This document shows, piece after piece, positions 10,136 to 21,225 of a DNA stretch of 64,000 nucleotides (the stretch's first letter is position 1; each line of letters starts with the position of its first letter). Source of the stretch: Clusia tigrina (taxonomy: Eukaryota; Arthropoda; Insecta; Diptera; Clusiidae). Location of the stretch: positions 68,353,807-68,417,806 of the forward strand of contig OV050030.1 in the NCBI GenBank assembly GCA_920105625.2. The letters are read 5' to 3'. Position numbers and translations under genes: made by a program. The notes below the pieces were generated by a model. The model did no database searches. It was not told the DNA's origin and worked only from the letters and a program-made list of their open reading frames with translations.

Positions 10136-10860
10136 ATGAGTTTATTATGGCTTTATTTAGCTCCTCAACATTGGCATTGTACACAAGGCTCGTAGAAAAG
10201 GACTCCCAGTTTGTTTTCCTGGGAATTCTTGTGTTAATGACTGTGGCCTGATGGACCCCAATGTCGAACCAAATAATTCGGTGATCAGACATTGAAGGCT
10301 CATCAGACACAGTCCAGTTTTTGACTAAGCCCTTCAAGTAAGAGTTCCCCATTGTTAAGTCTAATACCTCATTCCTAGTTCTTAATACGAAAGTGGGTGT
10401 ATTTCGCACATTAAAAATTTCCACTTTGCTACTGAGTATAAATTCAAATAGGCACTCACCTCTGGTGTTGTTGTTGGAGCTGCCACATATCTCATTGTGC
10501 GCATTGGCGTCATATCCTATCAGCAGTGACAGTTTTTTAGAGTTGCAGTACTTCACCAATTTAATGACTCCGTCCGGAGGACCGCAGGTCACATCTCCTG
10601 GGAAGTATGCTGATGCCATCACCACTTCCTTCGTACTTCCATTGATGGATACGGGTACCTGAAGAGCGGCTAAGTCTCCGGAGAGGTATTCTGAAAGAGA
10701 TATAGAATTAAAGGTATTTCGTAGGATAATACAAGCCCTAGGACAAGTGGATCTAACATCCACATACATTACCCGTATGTCTTTGCCTGTCAGGCCCTTG
10801 ACCTGACCCCTGTGCAACCAGGGTTCCTGAAGCAGCACCAGCCCAAGTTGTTGTTTGGTG
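10089..10860 (-). pseudogene. LOA-type LINE ORF2, endonuclease domain
   Basis: Frame of about 249 codons. LLQEPWL at the start corresponds to the catalytic QEPW motif, GYDANAHNEICGSS to the DxN/A-H motif, LDLTMGN and SDEPSMSDHRII to the C-terminal SDH motif of APE-type endonucleases. Almost intact, but its first roughly 20 residues are cut off: upstream sequence turns into the poly-A end of the inserted Jockey LINE near 10870. Confidence 0.85.
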
Positions 10861-11053
10861 AAGCATCTCGAAATTTTATTATTTTTTTTTTAAACAATTC
10901 ATATTTATGGTAACAACTCATATAGAGACTAACAATAAGTTAATATATCTTAAAACTAGACAGCAATGTATCATTGCTCCTTACAACTGTATGGAGAAGA
11001 TATTAGTGAACACTTATTAAATTTAATTAGAGAAATTAGTAGTGATGACTTAT

Positions 11054-11374
11054 TTAATAATAGTTTACAATGGTGATCAGTCTGCTCTCTTCAAGCGGGT
11101 CGTGGGCTGTTGTTTGTGGTAAATTCCTAGCTAGTATATTGGGGTGGTTCGATAATTTTAGTTGGTACTTCTTTTTGACATCTGAATGCCTATGACCTAT
11201 TAAGGGCACACCTAGATCTCGGTGAATGTTTAGTTTTTTCCATGAACCACTGTGCACCAGGGATCGTACGTAGTATTTTAGACTGGGTCCTTTGCAACAC
11301 TTCGGTGTCTGATTTTTGCTTCTCCCCACAGCTGAATTCCATATGTCCCGAAGGGTACTATTATGGCTTTGTAT
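11054..11374 (-). pseudogene. Jockey ORF2 C-terminus
   Basis: Frame 11054-11329 with LKYYVRSLVHSGSW, IHRDLGVPLI and LSNHPNILARNL, the usual C-terminal block of Jockey-clade ORF2 (R.I..APW...N..LH.DL..P followed by HPN.LA). The TAA at 11054 is a plausible natural stop. A frameshift separates it from the RT. Confidence 0.8.
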
Positions 11375-12453
11375 TTATAAGAGTACTTTGTAGTCAAGGC
11401 TTGGTTTTGAATTTAAATTTAAAAGCCAGTTTAGATTTCCAGCTTTTAGTTTGATGTGCGCTCTTTTCTTTTCCATATGTTTTCTCCAGGTAACGCGCCT
11501 GTCGAGGTGAATGCCTAAATATTTTACTTCTGTCTCCTGTGGGATAGTTTTGTTGTTGAGTATGATTGGAGGACACATGTGTTTGTTGAGTGTAAATGTT
11601 ATTTGTGTGCTTTTTTGTTCATTTACTGCGATGCGCCAGTTCAATAGCCAATTTTCAACCACGTGTAGATGTTCATTGAGATCACACGATGCTATTTGAC
11701 GGTGCTTGTGGCAAGATAAAATCGCAGTGTCATCGGCAAAAGTTGAGGTGAGCAGATATTTGTTTGTTGGTAAATCCGAGGTGTATAGTGTGTATAGTAT
11801 CGGTCCAAGAACACTTCCTTGAGGTACTCCAGCCAATACATCCATTTCTGGTGAAAGGTAATCTTCATATTTGACTTGAAATCGCCTACCCTTTAAGTAT
11901 GATTCCAGTATAGTATGTATATTTGAAGGAAGAAGTTTTCTTATTTTATAGACGAGACCCACGTGCCACACTTTGTCAAAGGCTTGTGCGATATCGACGA
12001 ACACTGCAGAGCAGTATGTTTCTCCTCGAACGCCTTTCTGATTTGGAACACTAGTCGGTGTATTTGTTAAGTAGTGCCACGTTTTTTTCGTAAGTCAAAC
12101 TGGTGGTTAGGTATTACTTTATTCTGTACCAGATATGGGGTTAAGTTTGATATCAATAATTTTTCGAATAGTTTCGAGACGACGGATAACAGGTTTATTG
12201 GTCTGTATGACGATACTTGCGTTGGAATTTTGCAAGGTTTGGGTATCATGATTACGTGGGACAGTTTCCAAACTTGAGGAAAGTAACCTTGTCTAAGAAT
12301 TATGTTAAATAATATTGCTAAATGCTTTACTGCATGCGGAGGTAGCTCCATCACCATCTTTGTGGTTAACAGATCGTGGCCTGCCGATTTCTTTTTACAT
12401 AAATGAGTAGAGATAAAATGCCACACTTCTTTTGGCCTCAACCGTACGCTCAT
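11375..12453 (-). pseudogene. Jockey ORF2 reverse transcriptase
   Basis: Two frames. 12067-12453 holds the fingers (KKSAGHDLLTTKM, PKPCKIPTQVSSYRPINLL, FEKLL). 11375-12004 holds the palm: VDIAQAFDKVWH (motif A, catalytic Asp present), GVPQGSVLGPILY (motif B), TFADDTAIL (motif C, both Asp present), KYLGIHLD. The catalytic set is complete; only the frameshift around 12010-12066 and smaller breaks inactivate it. Confidence 0.9.
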
Positions 12454-12800
12454 CTGTGGAATTAGGTTGTCTAATGTTGGTATTTTAAAGTTGTTACTAG
12501 TAGGATTTGATTGGAATGCGACTTTAAGATGTTGAGCAAAAGCTTGCCCCTTCTCCTCATTTCTTCTCGCCCATCTACCGTCTATAAGTCTTATAGGCGA
12601 GTTCGATTATGTAGGTTTATTCGTGTTTTTGACTACCTAGAGGATTCAGGTGCGAGTTGTAGGCCCGTATACCTCTTTCAGTTTCGTCGCGCAATGCGTT
12701 TTGTAGTTTGTTTTTGGCTGTCGTGAATTTTTGCTTCAGCGCTGGTGACCTGTACTTTTGCCACTGTCGTCTGAGCGGTCTCTTTGCCGTTATCAGTCTC

Positions 12801-13700
12801 TCAATGTCGAAGGCTGTTGAGCATATTGATTTGCGTGGGATTTGGCCGTTTGGGGGTGTAGCGTGAATTGCTGCTGATACCAGTGTACAGTTGTACTGCG
12901 GAATCTAATTCATCCGGACTTTTAAGACTACATTTCTCAGGAAGGTGACTGCAAATATATTTAGGGAATTTTAACCAATTTGTTTTACCTGTTACTAATT
13001 GAAAAAGTTGGTTTGTGTCTTCTGGGTATTTCATTCGGTGCATTATAACTGGGGAATGATCTGAACTCAGATCAAAGCATGATGAGTAGACAGAAGTTTT
13101 TGGTGGAGTCCTTTCGTTATTACAAAATCTAGTAAGTCCGGGATCGTCCGTTGATCCTGGCCAGTAAGTGGGTTTACCAGAAGACATATAGTCAATTTTC
13201 TTACGCCTATTCGTCAAGGCGTAGTATAACTGTTTACCCTTGGGAATTATAAGGCATGAACCCCAATGCGTATGTTTAGCGTTGTAATCACCGGCTGCTA
13301 TACATTTTTCTCCCAACGACTTGGAAAAAATTTCAAACTGAGCTGTTGTGACAGTGTGTCTAGGTGGGCAATAAACAGATGATACCGTTATGTTAGCATC
13401 CCAACATTGCAGGCAGATGGGGGTAGCTTAGACATATTCCTTGTCCTAATTTTCTAGTGAGTGGTGTTTTATGCGGTATTTTATGAGTATGCCTGTCCCA
13501 CCTCGAGCTTTGCCATCCGGATGCAACGTTTTGTAGAACTTAAAAACTTTTATTTTAAAATTGTGTTTCAGAGTAAGGTGAGTTTCAGAAATGAGTAATA
13601 TGTCTATTTTGCTGTTAATAAGGAAATTTTGCAAATTTTTTTCGTATTCATTTATTTGCAATTACGGATTTCAAAAGTTAATTTTGATTATTTATTAGTT
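12801..13700 (-). pseudogene. Jockey ORF2 endonuclease
   Basis: 13446-13661 reads IDILLISETHLTL and GGTGILIKYRIKHH, the N-terminal endonuclease motifs. 12801-13316 reads GDYNAKHTHWGSCLI, RKKIDYMSSGKPTYWPG and LSSDHSPVI (catalytic D/N and SDH motifs). A frameshift with stops lies around 13320-13445. Region 12460-12800 continues as a decayed linker. Confidence 0.85.
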
Positions 13701-13769
13701 CTTGCATCATTGATTGCATTGAGGACATGAACTGTGTCATACATTGCGTTAAGGTTAAGAGCACTGCCT

Positions 13770-14230
13770 CTAGATTTTGCGATTGTTTATGGTATTTAAA
13801 TTTTCAGCTAAATTTGATTTCAGTGCATTAGAGTAACTCGTGACAGGAGGAGCTTGTTTGTCGCTGAACGTAGTCGGGATTTGGTCTAGAGGCGCTACGT
13901 AAGTAACTTCGTGTCGACCTCTATCCTTCTGTTGGCGCATTTTATTTTTCAGCGCAGCATACACTGGGCAACCTCTATAGTTTGCTGTATGCCTTCCACC
14001 GCAATTATTGCAATTTTTAGTAAGAACATTTTAATTTTTTTTACCGACGTACAGAGAGAGGATGGGTTGTGGACGTCACCACAACCAACGCAAATGGGGC
14101 GTAGGGTGCAATATTATTTGGTATGACCAAACTCCTGACAGTTTGTGCATTGTAGAGGGCCGTTGAGTCTGTGGGTTCTTCAACTGAAATTCGGCGGTGG
14201 ATAAGGTATCGTAATAGCCGTGGATGAGGC
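13770..14230 (-). pseudogene. Jockey ORF1 C-terminus with zinc knuckles
   Basis: In shifting minus-strand frames: an FGHTK..C block near 14120-14150, RPICVGCGDVH near 14070-14100, then NCNNCGGRHTANYRGC near 13960-14010, then YAALKNKMRQQK. The spaced C..C...H....C groups and the FKxYxxLKxK-like end are typical of Jockey ORF1 (Gag-like RNA-binding protein). Several stops. Confidence 0.7.
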
Positions 14231-14279
14231 CTTAGCGTGATGCAGATTTATTTGTGTCACCCTGGTGCTGTCATTCCAT

Positions 14280-15000
14280 CTACTGCATGGGATCGTCCTC
14301 CTCCGTCAGAGTTTGGTACTCCTCTGACTCAGTGCTTACAGACATACAGCTGGCCTCCAGCTGTATTTGGGCTAGACCAAGCAAGCATCCTCGCTTCTTT
14401 ATAGCGTCTAGAGATCTGTCGTCGATCCCTATCGTTAGAAGCTTACCATTGTTTTCTTCTTTGCTCTTGAAAATCCTCCACATCGAGGTATGGATGTCCC
14501 CATTCTGGGTCACGAGGATATACAGGAGCGTACTGTCTTCCCTACCTGCAACCTTGGGAAGTAGACCGTCATGAGGTGTATTCCTGGTACATTATCAGCC
14601 AGGCACATCGTCAGATCAACTCCCTTCCAGCCAGGTAGTTTGGAGACTACTTCCTGCAGCCATTCCGCAGTTTCCTTGCCGAGGCAGTCCACCAGTATGT
14701 GCCGTGGGCGGAAGTATATACCTCCAAAGGCTATTATAGATTTCCACCCCTTTGCCAAGGCGTCCACGAGCGCTTCTTCAAGTTCTCCGAGTTGTTCTCG
14801 AGTACCTCTGTGGCATTTCGTTTCCGAGCTTCACTAGGAGGTGTAGTTTTGACACGATTCTGGGCTTTAAGTTTAGCTGCTTTATGTATCAAACCCTCCT
14901 TTAGGTACCTAATGTACCACTTCGCGCCGGCGCCACTCAAACCCGTCGCACACTGGGGTATTGGGGCCCTAAAACGGAGATTAATTGAAAAATGAAAATT
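14280..15000 (-). pseudogene. LOA-type LINE ORF1, C-terminal part
   Basis: Three overlapping frames. Near 14940 LSGAGAKWYIRYLKEGL (the KLSGAxRRxLRKL-like block), 14510-14767 KGWKSIIAFGGIYFRPRHILVDCLGKE followed by WLQEVVSKLPGWKGVDL, and 14280-14513 NGDIHTSMWRIFKSKEENNGKLLTIGIDDRSLDAI. This is the conserved C-terminal domain (DUF4780-like) of LOA/R1-type ORF1 proteins. Stop TAG at 14278-14280. Upstream part displaced to 17200 by the Transib-containing insertion. Confidence 0.7.
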
Positions 15001-15219
15001 GGGATATCCGATTAATGTTTTATACCCGATTATTGTAGACAAAATTCTCCATCACTAGGCAAAAGAATCGATAACATATGTTGCTTAATTCAATTTTTGC
15101 TTTGTCTCAAAGTTCGTAATTTTTGTCGATTTTTTCGCGTCTTTACAAAAAGTGAATTTTTTGTATTTTCAAGTGCCAGTTTTTCTATTTTTGCCATAAA
15201 AAAAGCATAATATTATTAT

Positions 15220-16622
15220 GGATCCTTCAAGTTCAGGTAATTTCGAACAAAAAAGCAGTTGCCGGTCGACATTTACCTGTTAGAACTAATTTTAATCATT
15301 TATGGAAAAAAGGTCTAAATTTTAGCCTTTCTTGAGAAGTATGTAGAGTTTTAAAGTAGTACCGGTCAACTTCGTGTTCTGAAACTTACATATTTTTAAA
15401 GCTTAGAAACTGTACTAATATAATAAACAAAAACATTTTGCGCGTTTTTTGCGCCAATTCGATTTATAACAAATTTTGTAAAAAAAACTCATGTCGTCCA
15501 AAGTGAGAGAAGAACCGTGGCTGTAGTTTCTGTTTTGTTTTCGCTTTCGTTATCATAATCATATATTGTTGTTATTGCAAGTATATTGGTAAGAGAAAAA
15601 GAAGGAGTGGATGAGGAAGCAAACGATGTGGAAATGTCTGTTGTGCCAGTAGGAGAAAGGCTCGTAAAAGTAAGTCATGAACTAATCTTAGTAATGATTG
15701 ACGGAAAAGTTTGCAATGCAATCACAGAAACGACATCATCCCAAAGGTGTTATATTTGCAATTCCACTTCTAAAGAGTTTAACTCTATTGACGAAATGAT
15801 AGCAAAACCTGTTAAGACAGAAACCTTAGAATTTGGTTTGTCTATATTACATGGATGGATTAGATTTTTCGAATGTATCATACACATCTCTTACAAATTG
15901 CCTATAAAAAAGTGGAAAGCTTCATCGGCTGATGATAAAAAAATTATAGATTCTACTAAATCACGCATTCAAAATGAATTTAGAGTCAAAACCGGATTGA
16001 TTATTGACCAACCAAAGCCTGGCTTCGGAAATTCTAACGTGGTAATACAGCCAGAAGATTTTTTGAAAACGCTGAAGTTGCTGCAGATATTACTAAAATC
16101 GATTTAGAACTAATCAAGAAAATGCACGTGATACTAATAACTGTTTCTTCGGGTCATGAAATACTTTCTGAAAAATTCAAACAATTTTGTCACAACACTG
16201 CCAGACATTTTATTAAAATGTATCCATGGTATAAAATGCCTACCACTTTACACAAATATTTAATTCATGGCCCTGAAATTGTATCGCACGCACTTCTTTC
16301 AATCGGACAACTTTCAGAGGAAGCCCAAAAAGCTAGAAACAAGGACTTCAAATGCTATAGGGAGCACTTTTCACGTAAATGTAACCGTGAAAAATCAAAT
16401 GAAGACATTTTAAACAGGTTGCTACTGAGCTCCGATCCGATCATTAGCAGCAAAATTAAGTTACCAAAAAAAAAATTTCAAGCCCTACCAAAATCAGCAG
16501 TAGAATTGCTTATTCCGCCAACTATTTCAGTAAGTGCTGTTCGATCTGATGATAGTGATGATGAAACTGGAGATGCACATGTTGAGGAACTAGAGGATTG
16601 TAGCTCCGATTACAGTGACTAA
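15220..16622 (+). pseudogene. Transib/RAG1-like transposase, C-terminal part
   Basis: ATG GAT CCT TCA at 15220 followed by CAG|GTAATT may be a first exon. From about 15586 an open frame reads RLVKVSHELILVMIDGKVCNA, RCYICNSTSKEFN (CxxC) and KTGLIIDQPKPGFGNSN; after a frameshift near 16060 (in a T run) the frame 16122-16622 reads WYKMPTTLHKYLIHG and IGQLSEEAQKARNKDFKCYR, then LNRLLLSSDP and an acidic tail. The SEEAxxARNK block corresponds in position and character to the third catalytic Glu region of Transib and RAG1. Apart from the missing middle N-terminal exon and one indel the sequence is well preserved. Confidence 0.62.
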
Positions 16623-16705
16623 AGTAAATAACACTTGAATTGAAAATCAGGTCATAATATTTTATATGGGTTTTAAAAATATATATAACAATGTCTATTT
16701 TTTCC

Positions 16706-16865
16706 AGATGATACAACCATTTACTTTTGATGAATGTGTTTATAAATATAAATGAAGAATTAAAATTTCAAAGTTTTATTTAAATTCCAGATGATACAAC
16801 CATTTACTTTTGATGAAATTGTTTATAAATATAAATGAAGAATTAAAATTTCAGTTTTATTAAAA
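16706..16865 (+). repeat. Tandem duplication of about 80 bp
   Basis: CCAGATGATACAACCATTTACTTTTGATGAA... is present twice head to tail, at about 16706 and 16789, each ending in GAAGAATTAAAATTTC. It lies just after the Transib-like stop codon, so it duplicates its 3' flank. Confidence 0.9.
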
Positions 16866-16879
16866 TTTTTTTATTGTTT

Positions 16880-17185
16880 TCATTAGGTAAATTTGTTTGT
16901 AACAAAGGGGGCGTGGCACCGCCCTATTCCACCTTGGCTGTAATTCATACAGTACGATCAACATATATACCAAATCTCATCTTCCTACCTGTGATAGTTC
17001 ATGAGATATAACCGTTCTAATTTTTAGGTTATATGGGCGGTGCCACGCTCCTTTATCCAGTCACAACCAAGTATAGCCAAATACTATTACACGGTCAACA
17101 GTACCACATTGGGAATGTTTCATGACAATCGGTCTATTATTATGGCCTGCAGAGCGATTTTTAATAAGGGGGAGTGGCACCGCCC
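16880..17185. repeat. GGCGTGGCACCGCCC repeat block
   Basis: Three GC-rich palindromic boxes in AT-rich sequence: GGGGGCGTGGCACCGCCC at about 16909, GGGCGGTGCCACGCTCC at 17035 (inverse orientation), GGGGAGTGGCACCGCCCAC at 17170. Spacing about 126 and 135 bp. Text between the boxes is not obviously duplicated. Confidence 0.7.
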
Positions 17186-17189
17186 ACTT

Positions 17190-17850
17190 TTCGACGGTAG
17201 ATCAGAGGCTGGGGCTCCGGTTTCGCCGCTCTTCCCGGTTAACCACCGGGCAGACCAGTACTTGTAGATGCCGTTGGTGTAGTTGTAGGTCTTTCTCTGC
17301 CTCTGGAATTGGAATCTTCCCCATTCGTCCAGGTCTGTTACTCTGTTGACCCCGTCGGTACGTGCCCTTGTTCCCTTCCGTTTTCCTTGTCGCTTTCGCC
17401 TGGCGGTCGGTATCTTGGAGGTATTCCTCCACCCTATTCACCAGTTGTGATGCGGTATAAGTTCCCGCTATTTTGATTAATGTTTATTTGTAATCCATAA
17501 AGTTCCCACGAGTGTAGGGTCAGTAGGTCAGCCGTGTCATAGCCCCCCTCACACGGCAAGGTCACAATACTCACTGAGTCGACCAGGTATCAGTGAGGCT
17601 CCGTATTAAGACAGCTGGTTACCCCTAGCTGCCCACCATCCAATGCGCACGGGCGGCATGATACCCTGGAGTAGGGGAGGTATTTATGGACTCCAAAGTC
17701 TAGATCCGTCGTGTTCTGTTCAGTTGCAGGGTTACCTCCAGCAGGGTGTGATTCTTCAATACGCACAACAATCTTAATGGGATAGAGGCTAAGGATCTTC
17801 AGTATATTTCTAATCGCGTATCTCCACTCTGTGAGTACTCACTCACTCAA
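17190..17850 (-). pseudogene. LOA-type LINE 5' leader and ORF1 N-terminus (probable)
   Basis: Reading leftward from 17850, about 400 bp of G/C-rich leader, then a frame (17202-17441) VEEYLQDTDRQAKATRK, basic and Arg/Gln rich, with GRMGKIPIPEAEKD. I associate this leader and basic start with LOA/R1-like ORF1, and it lies correctly upstream of the ORF1 C-terminus at 14280-15000. If right, the LINE 5' end is at the junction with the gypsy fragment at about 17850. Moderate to low confidence. Confidence 0.4.
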
Positions 17851-17856
17851 CCCCCA

Positions 17857-18610
17857 ATGTTTCAATTCAAAATGGTACAAATGTTCGGTGACATACCAGG
17901 TGTACTGGTATATTTTGATGACATACCCATTGTTTCGGAAAACGAAGTTGAACATGACAAAATTCTAATCATGGATTTAGAGCGAGCGCGTGCTAATGGA
18001 GTTAAATTTAAAAGAAATAAAATACTCTTGGCAAAAGTTCAAATTAAACCAAAAGATAAACACCGGGAAGCAATTTTAAATCTTCAAATACGAAGAAACT
18101 AGAGGGATGTCATTCGAGTATTGGAACATTTTAAATATTTACGCAAATTCATTCCAAATTTTTCCAAGCAATCAGTCAAAAATAAGGGCACTCACACACG
18201 ATGAAACGGAATTTGTTTGGACAGATGAGCATGAAAAAGAGCTTGCAAAGTTGCTGAACGTTATAGTATCCGACCCGGTACTAGCAGTATATGATCCAAA
18301 GAGTCAGTCGTAATCCTAACGGATGCATCAATGGATGGATTGGGTTGTGTGCTAATACAGGAAGGCCACCCTGTAGCCTATGCATATCGAACATTGAGCA
18401 TCACTGAACAGAGATGGGCCCAAATACAAAAGGAATTATTGGCAATTGTGTTTGTCTGTAAAAAATTTAATTTTTTAGTCCATGGCCGTGATTTCACAGT
18501 TGAAAGTGGTCATAAGCCTTTGGAAACGCTAGTAAAACGTGACAATAACGATGTCTCTGTGCGATTACAGTGCATGTTCATGTCACTCTTAAGATATCCC
18601 AAAATTACTG
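17857..18610 (+). pseudogene. Gypsy-type pol fragment: RT active site and RNase H
   Basis: 17857-18102 reads MFGDIPGVLVYFDDIPIVSENEVEHDKIL (FDD catalytic block of the RT palm). 18107-18313 in another frame covers the RT-RNase H connection (EFVWTDEHEKELAKLL, DPVLAVYDP). 18331-18615 is RNase H: DGLGCVLIQEGHPVAYAYRTL, EQRWAQIQKELLAIVF. TDAS is split by a stop/frameshift at 18311. The domain is cut by the LTR of the BEL element at 18611. It is the expected continuation of the fragment at 7520-7905. Confidence 0.85.
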
Positions 18611-18891
18611 TGTAGGAGAGTTTTCTTCTCAAAACTTAGACGAGGGGTTCATAAGAAGTGAGCTTCATAGATTTCTCATATTTTTATTTTTATAGTTTTT
18701 AGTCTAAAATTTTGTAGACTAGTATATTTAATTAATATTATTTGTACTCTCTCTAATAGTGTTTATTACTTAAAATGCTTAACAATGATCAGAACTAACA
18801 ATTTTTTTTAAATTTAGTATGCTGTTCGCACTTTAATATTATTTAATTACAATTTGTTTATATTTGCTGCGAGAGCTAAAATTTTTACACA
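18611..18891 (-). repeat. 3' LTR of BEL/Pao copy A
   Basis: TGTAGGAGAGTTTTC ... ATTTTTACACA on the + strand; the reverse complement begins TGTGTAAAAATT and ends CCTACA, giving TG...CA ends. AT-rich, matches 24671-24952. Confidence 0.92.
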
Positions 18892-19280
18892 GTCACCTTA
18901 CATTCTTGTCACCAACTGCTCTTTTTACCTCTGTCAGAACTCGTCACGAACCTTCTATATAAAAAATAGCACCAAAAACTTTCAGTCACTTTACTTAAAG
19001 CAAAACATGCAAAAAAAAGTATTTAAATCTTCTTCGCGAAAAAAAGTAACAACAAATTGTAAGGCAAATGAAACAATAACAAAACAGCAGCCAGGAAGCC
19101 GTTAGTGCTGTTGCTAATGCAAGCATATAAGATGCTGATGAGACTGCAGTGCTGACCAGAGTGGGGATTTTGGAATTAAATGGGGATAAATGCGAATACC
19201 CATAAAAATGTTGTTTGGGTATAAAAACTCCCAAACATTCACCCGGCCAAAAACCCTCGGTTTTTAATATGCAAGTTGGT
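18892..19280. other. 3' untranslated region of BEL copy A
   Basis: No integrase-like sequence; A/G-rich stretches such as CAAAAAAAAGTATTT near 19010 lie upstream of the 3' LTR in the minus-strand sense. No gene seen. Confidence 0.5.
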
Positions 19281-20060
19281 TTATGATTCTATAACATCTG
19301 ATGATGTGACTGCATTTATTGGTAAACGACATAATTTTGCTATTGGACGTTTGATGTATTTTCCGTTGCAGTAGAGCGTAACAACTCGAACCAAACCATC
19401 CTGGCCCGGATGCAATTCTTCTACTTTTGCGAGAGGCCATTGACCAGGAACCTTTTTTTCATGGAGTAAAAGTACTACATCACCAACTTTAATGTTGTCT
19501 ATGATTTTATGGGGCGTGATTGTAGTCGACACATGTACTCCCAAAAGTGTTGTTTGAGATGTTCAATTTGTTTCCAACGGTGAAGTCGATCGATGTTTGC
19601 ATCAATTAAATCTTCATCTGGGACGCAAACTGTTGGTTCCCCAATCAAAAAGTGCGCAGGTGTGAGCGCGTTGTGATCTTGAGTTAAGTATGCTTTCAAT
19701 TTGAGCGAGAAGCGTACTTAGTTCTTCATACGTGAGGAGGCGATCTTTAATTATTCGGCGTAAATGATGTTTTGTAGATTTTACCCCTGCTTCCCATAGT
19801 CCACCAAAATGAGGCGAAGCAGGAGGGATGAAGTGCCAATTCGTACCTTGATTGGCCAGTGTTTCAGCGGGATGCTCAGGAAGAGAAAGTTTATTTTGCT
19901 GGTAGATGACTTGTAGTTCTTTATTCGCGACCAACAAAATTTGTACCACAGTCAGAGTACAAGTCGGTACAAATTCCACGACGAGCAATAAAACGGCGGT
20001 AGGCTGCCAGAAATGCATCTACAGTAAGGCTGGTAACGGCTTCCAAATGTATTGCCTTGG
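19281..20060 (-). pseudogene. pol: BEL copy A integrase, C-terminal half
   Basis: Frames 19614-20018 (NWHFIPPASPHFGGLWEAGVKSTKHHLRR, the third catalytic Glu in GGLWEAG), 19499-19699 (NALTPAHFLIGEP) and 19281-19544 (VGDVVLLLHEKKVPGQWPLAKV and the P..PIAKL end) follow each other in different frames. The second Asp block (normally SDNGTNFVGAN) is out of frame at about 19925-19945. BEL integrases normally end with this DUF5641-like domain. Confidence 0.85.
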
Positions 20061-21225
20061 TGCACATACATATAAAGAGACAAATATATCCCTTAGAGGT
20101 AGATGCCTCAAAGATGATGTTTTAATGTTGATGGGACCGGCATAGTCTAGTCCACTATGCTTGAAGGCACGCGTTGGTTGAAGGCGTACTGCTGGCAGGT
20201 TACCCATTAACTGCTGACAAGTTTGAGTTTTGTACTGGAAGCACACGATGCAATTTCGCTGGACCTGTTTTGCCAAGTCAAGAGCAGAGACTATCCAATA
20301 ATGTCGTGAAACATAAGATTGCATTAACAAAATACTACTATGACAAGTCTTTTTATGTGCTTCTGAAAATATAAGAATGGAAATAGGATTCTTTTTAGTT
20401 AAAAGTATAGGATGCTTCATGTGGAATGGAATCTCAGCCTGAGATATGCGACCACCAACTCTTAAAATATCGAACTCATCTAAAAATGGTGATAACTTTA
20501 GAATTCGGCTGTTATTAGGAAGAGGTTTATTCGATTTTAAGCAGCGTATTTCCTCACGAAATGTTATAGCTTGTGTAAGTCGAATTAAATGATTCCTTGC
20601 TCTTGTAAGCTCCCATGTTTTTAAAAAGCTTAAATTTATTTCTAACTTTTTTATTTTGCTTTTTAAGTTGTCGAAATAACGAAGAATGTGTGCCATCACA
20701 CGCATCAATGTAGTGAAGCTGGAGTATTTCGATATAAAATTTAGAAACTCTGTTGTTGTTTCTACATTAACTGAGTGAACTGCAATACTGTTGTTGTAAA
20801 TTTTTTCTTCTGTAGTAGCCTTGACCGGTGATTTATCGATAACAATATTTGTTGGGGAAGTAGGCCAGTTATCCGAATTTGTTTTTAGCCAATGTGGACC
20901 ATTCCACCATAGTAAATGTTTACTGAGTTCTTCAGGAAGTATACTGCGAGAAGCGCAATCTGCTGGGTTATCAGCTGATGGAACATATCTCCATTCGGTG
21001 ACGTCGGAAATTTTATGAATTTGTGCCACCCTATTTGCTATGTAGACTTCTAACCGTCTGTGATAATTTTTTAGCCACGCAAGAACGATGGTGCTATCCG
21101 TCCAGGACACGATTCGTCCAATATTGAAGTCGTTGTTTAATTTAATTTTAGCAACCAATTTTGCTAAAAGTGTAGCAGCACATAATTCCAGCCTGGGAGT
21201 TGTTTCATTTTTTAAAGGTGCAACC
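20019..21225 (-). pseudogene. pol: BEL copy A RNase H end and integrase N-terminus
   Basis: One long frame (379 codons). WTDSTIVLAWL and YVPSADNPADCASR are the end of RNase H of BEL pol; HPILLTKKN, EAHKKTCHSS and CIVCFQYK are the HHCC zinc domain of integrase; HSGLDYAGPI holds the first catalytic Asp of the DDE core. The frame breaks right after, near 20030. Confidence 0.9.

Larger units (their letters stand above)
10870..14250 (-). mobile_element. Jockey-type LINE copy 2, 5'-truncated
   Basis: Poly-A tail (poly-T on + strand, about 10874-10893), 3' untranslated region, ORF2 (11054 to about 13700) and the end of ORF1 (13770 to about 14230), all minus strand. It separates ORF1 (14280) from ORF2 (10860) of the LOA-type LINE, so it inserted into that LINE. 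The left edge of ORF1 is incomplete. I could not fix the target duplication. Confidence 0.8.
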
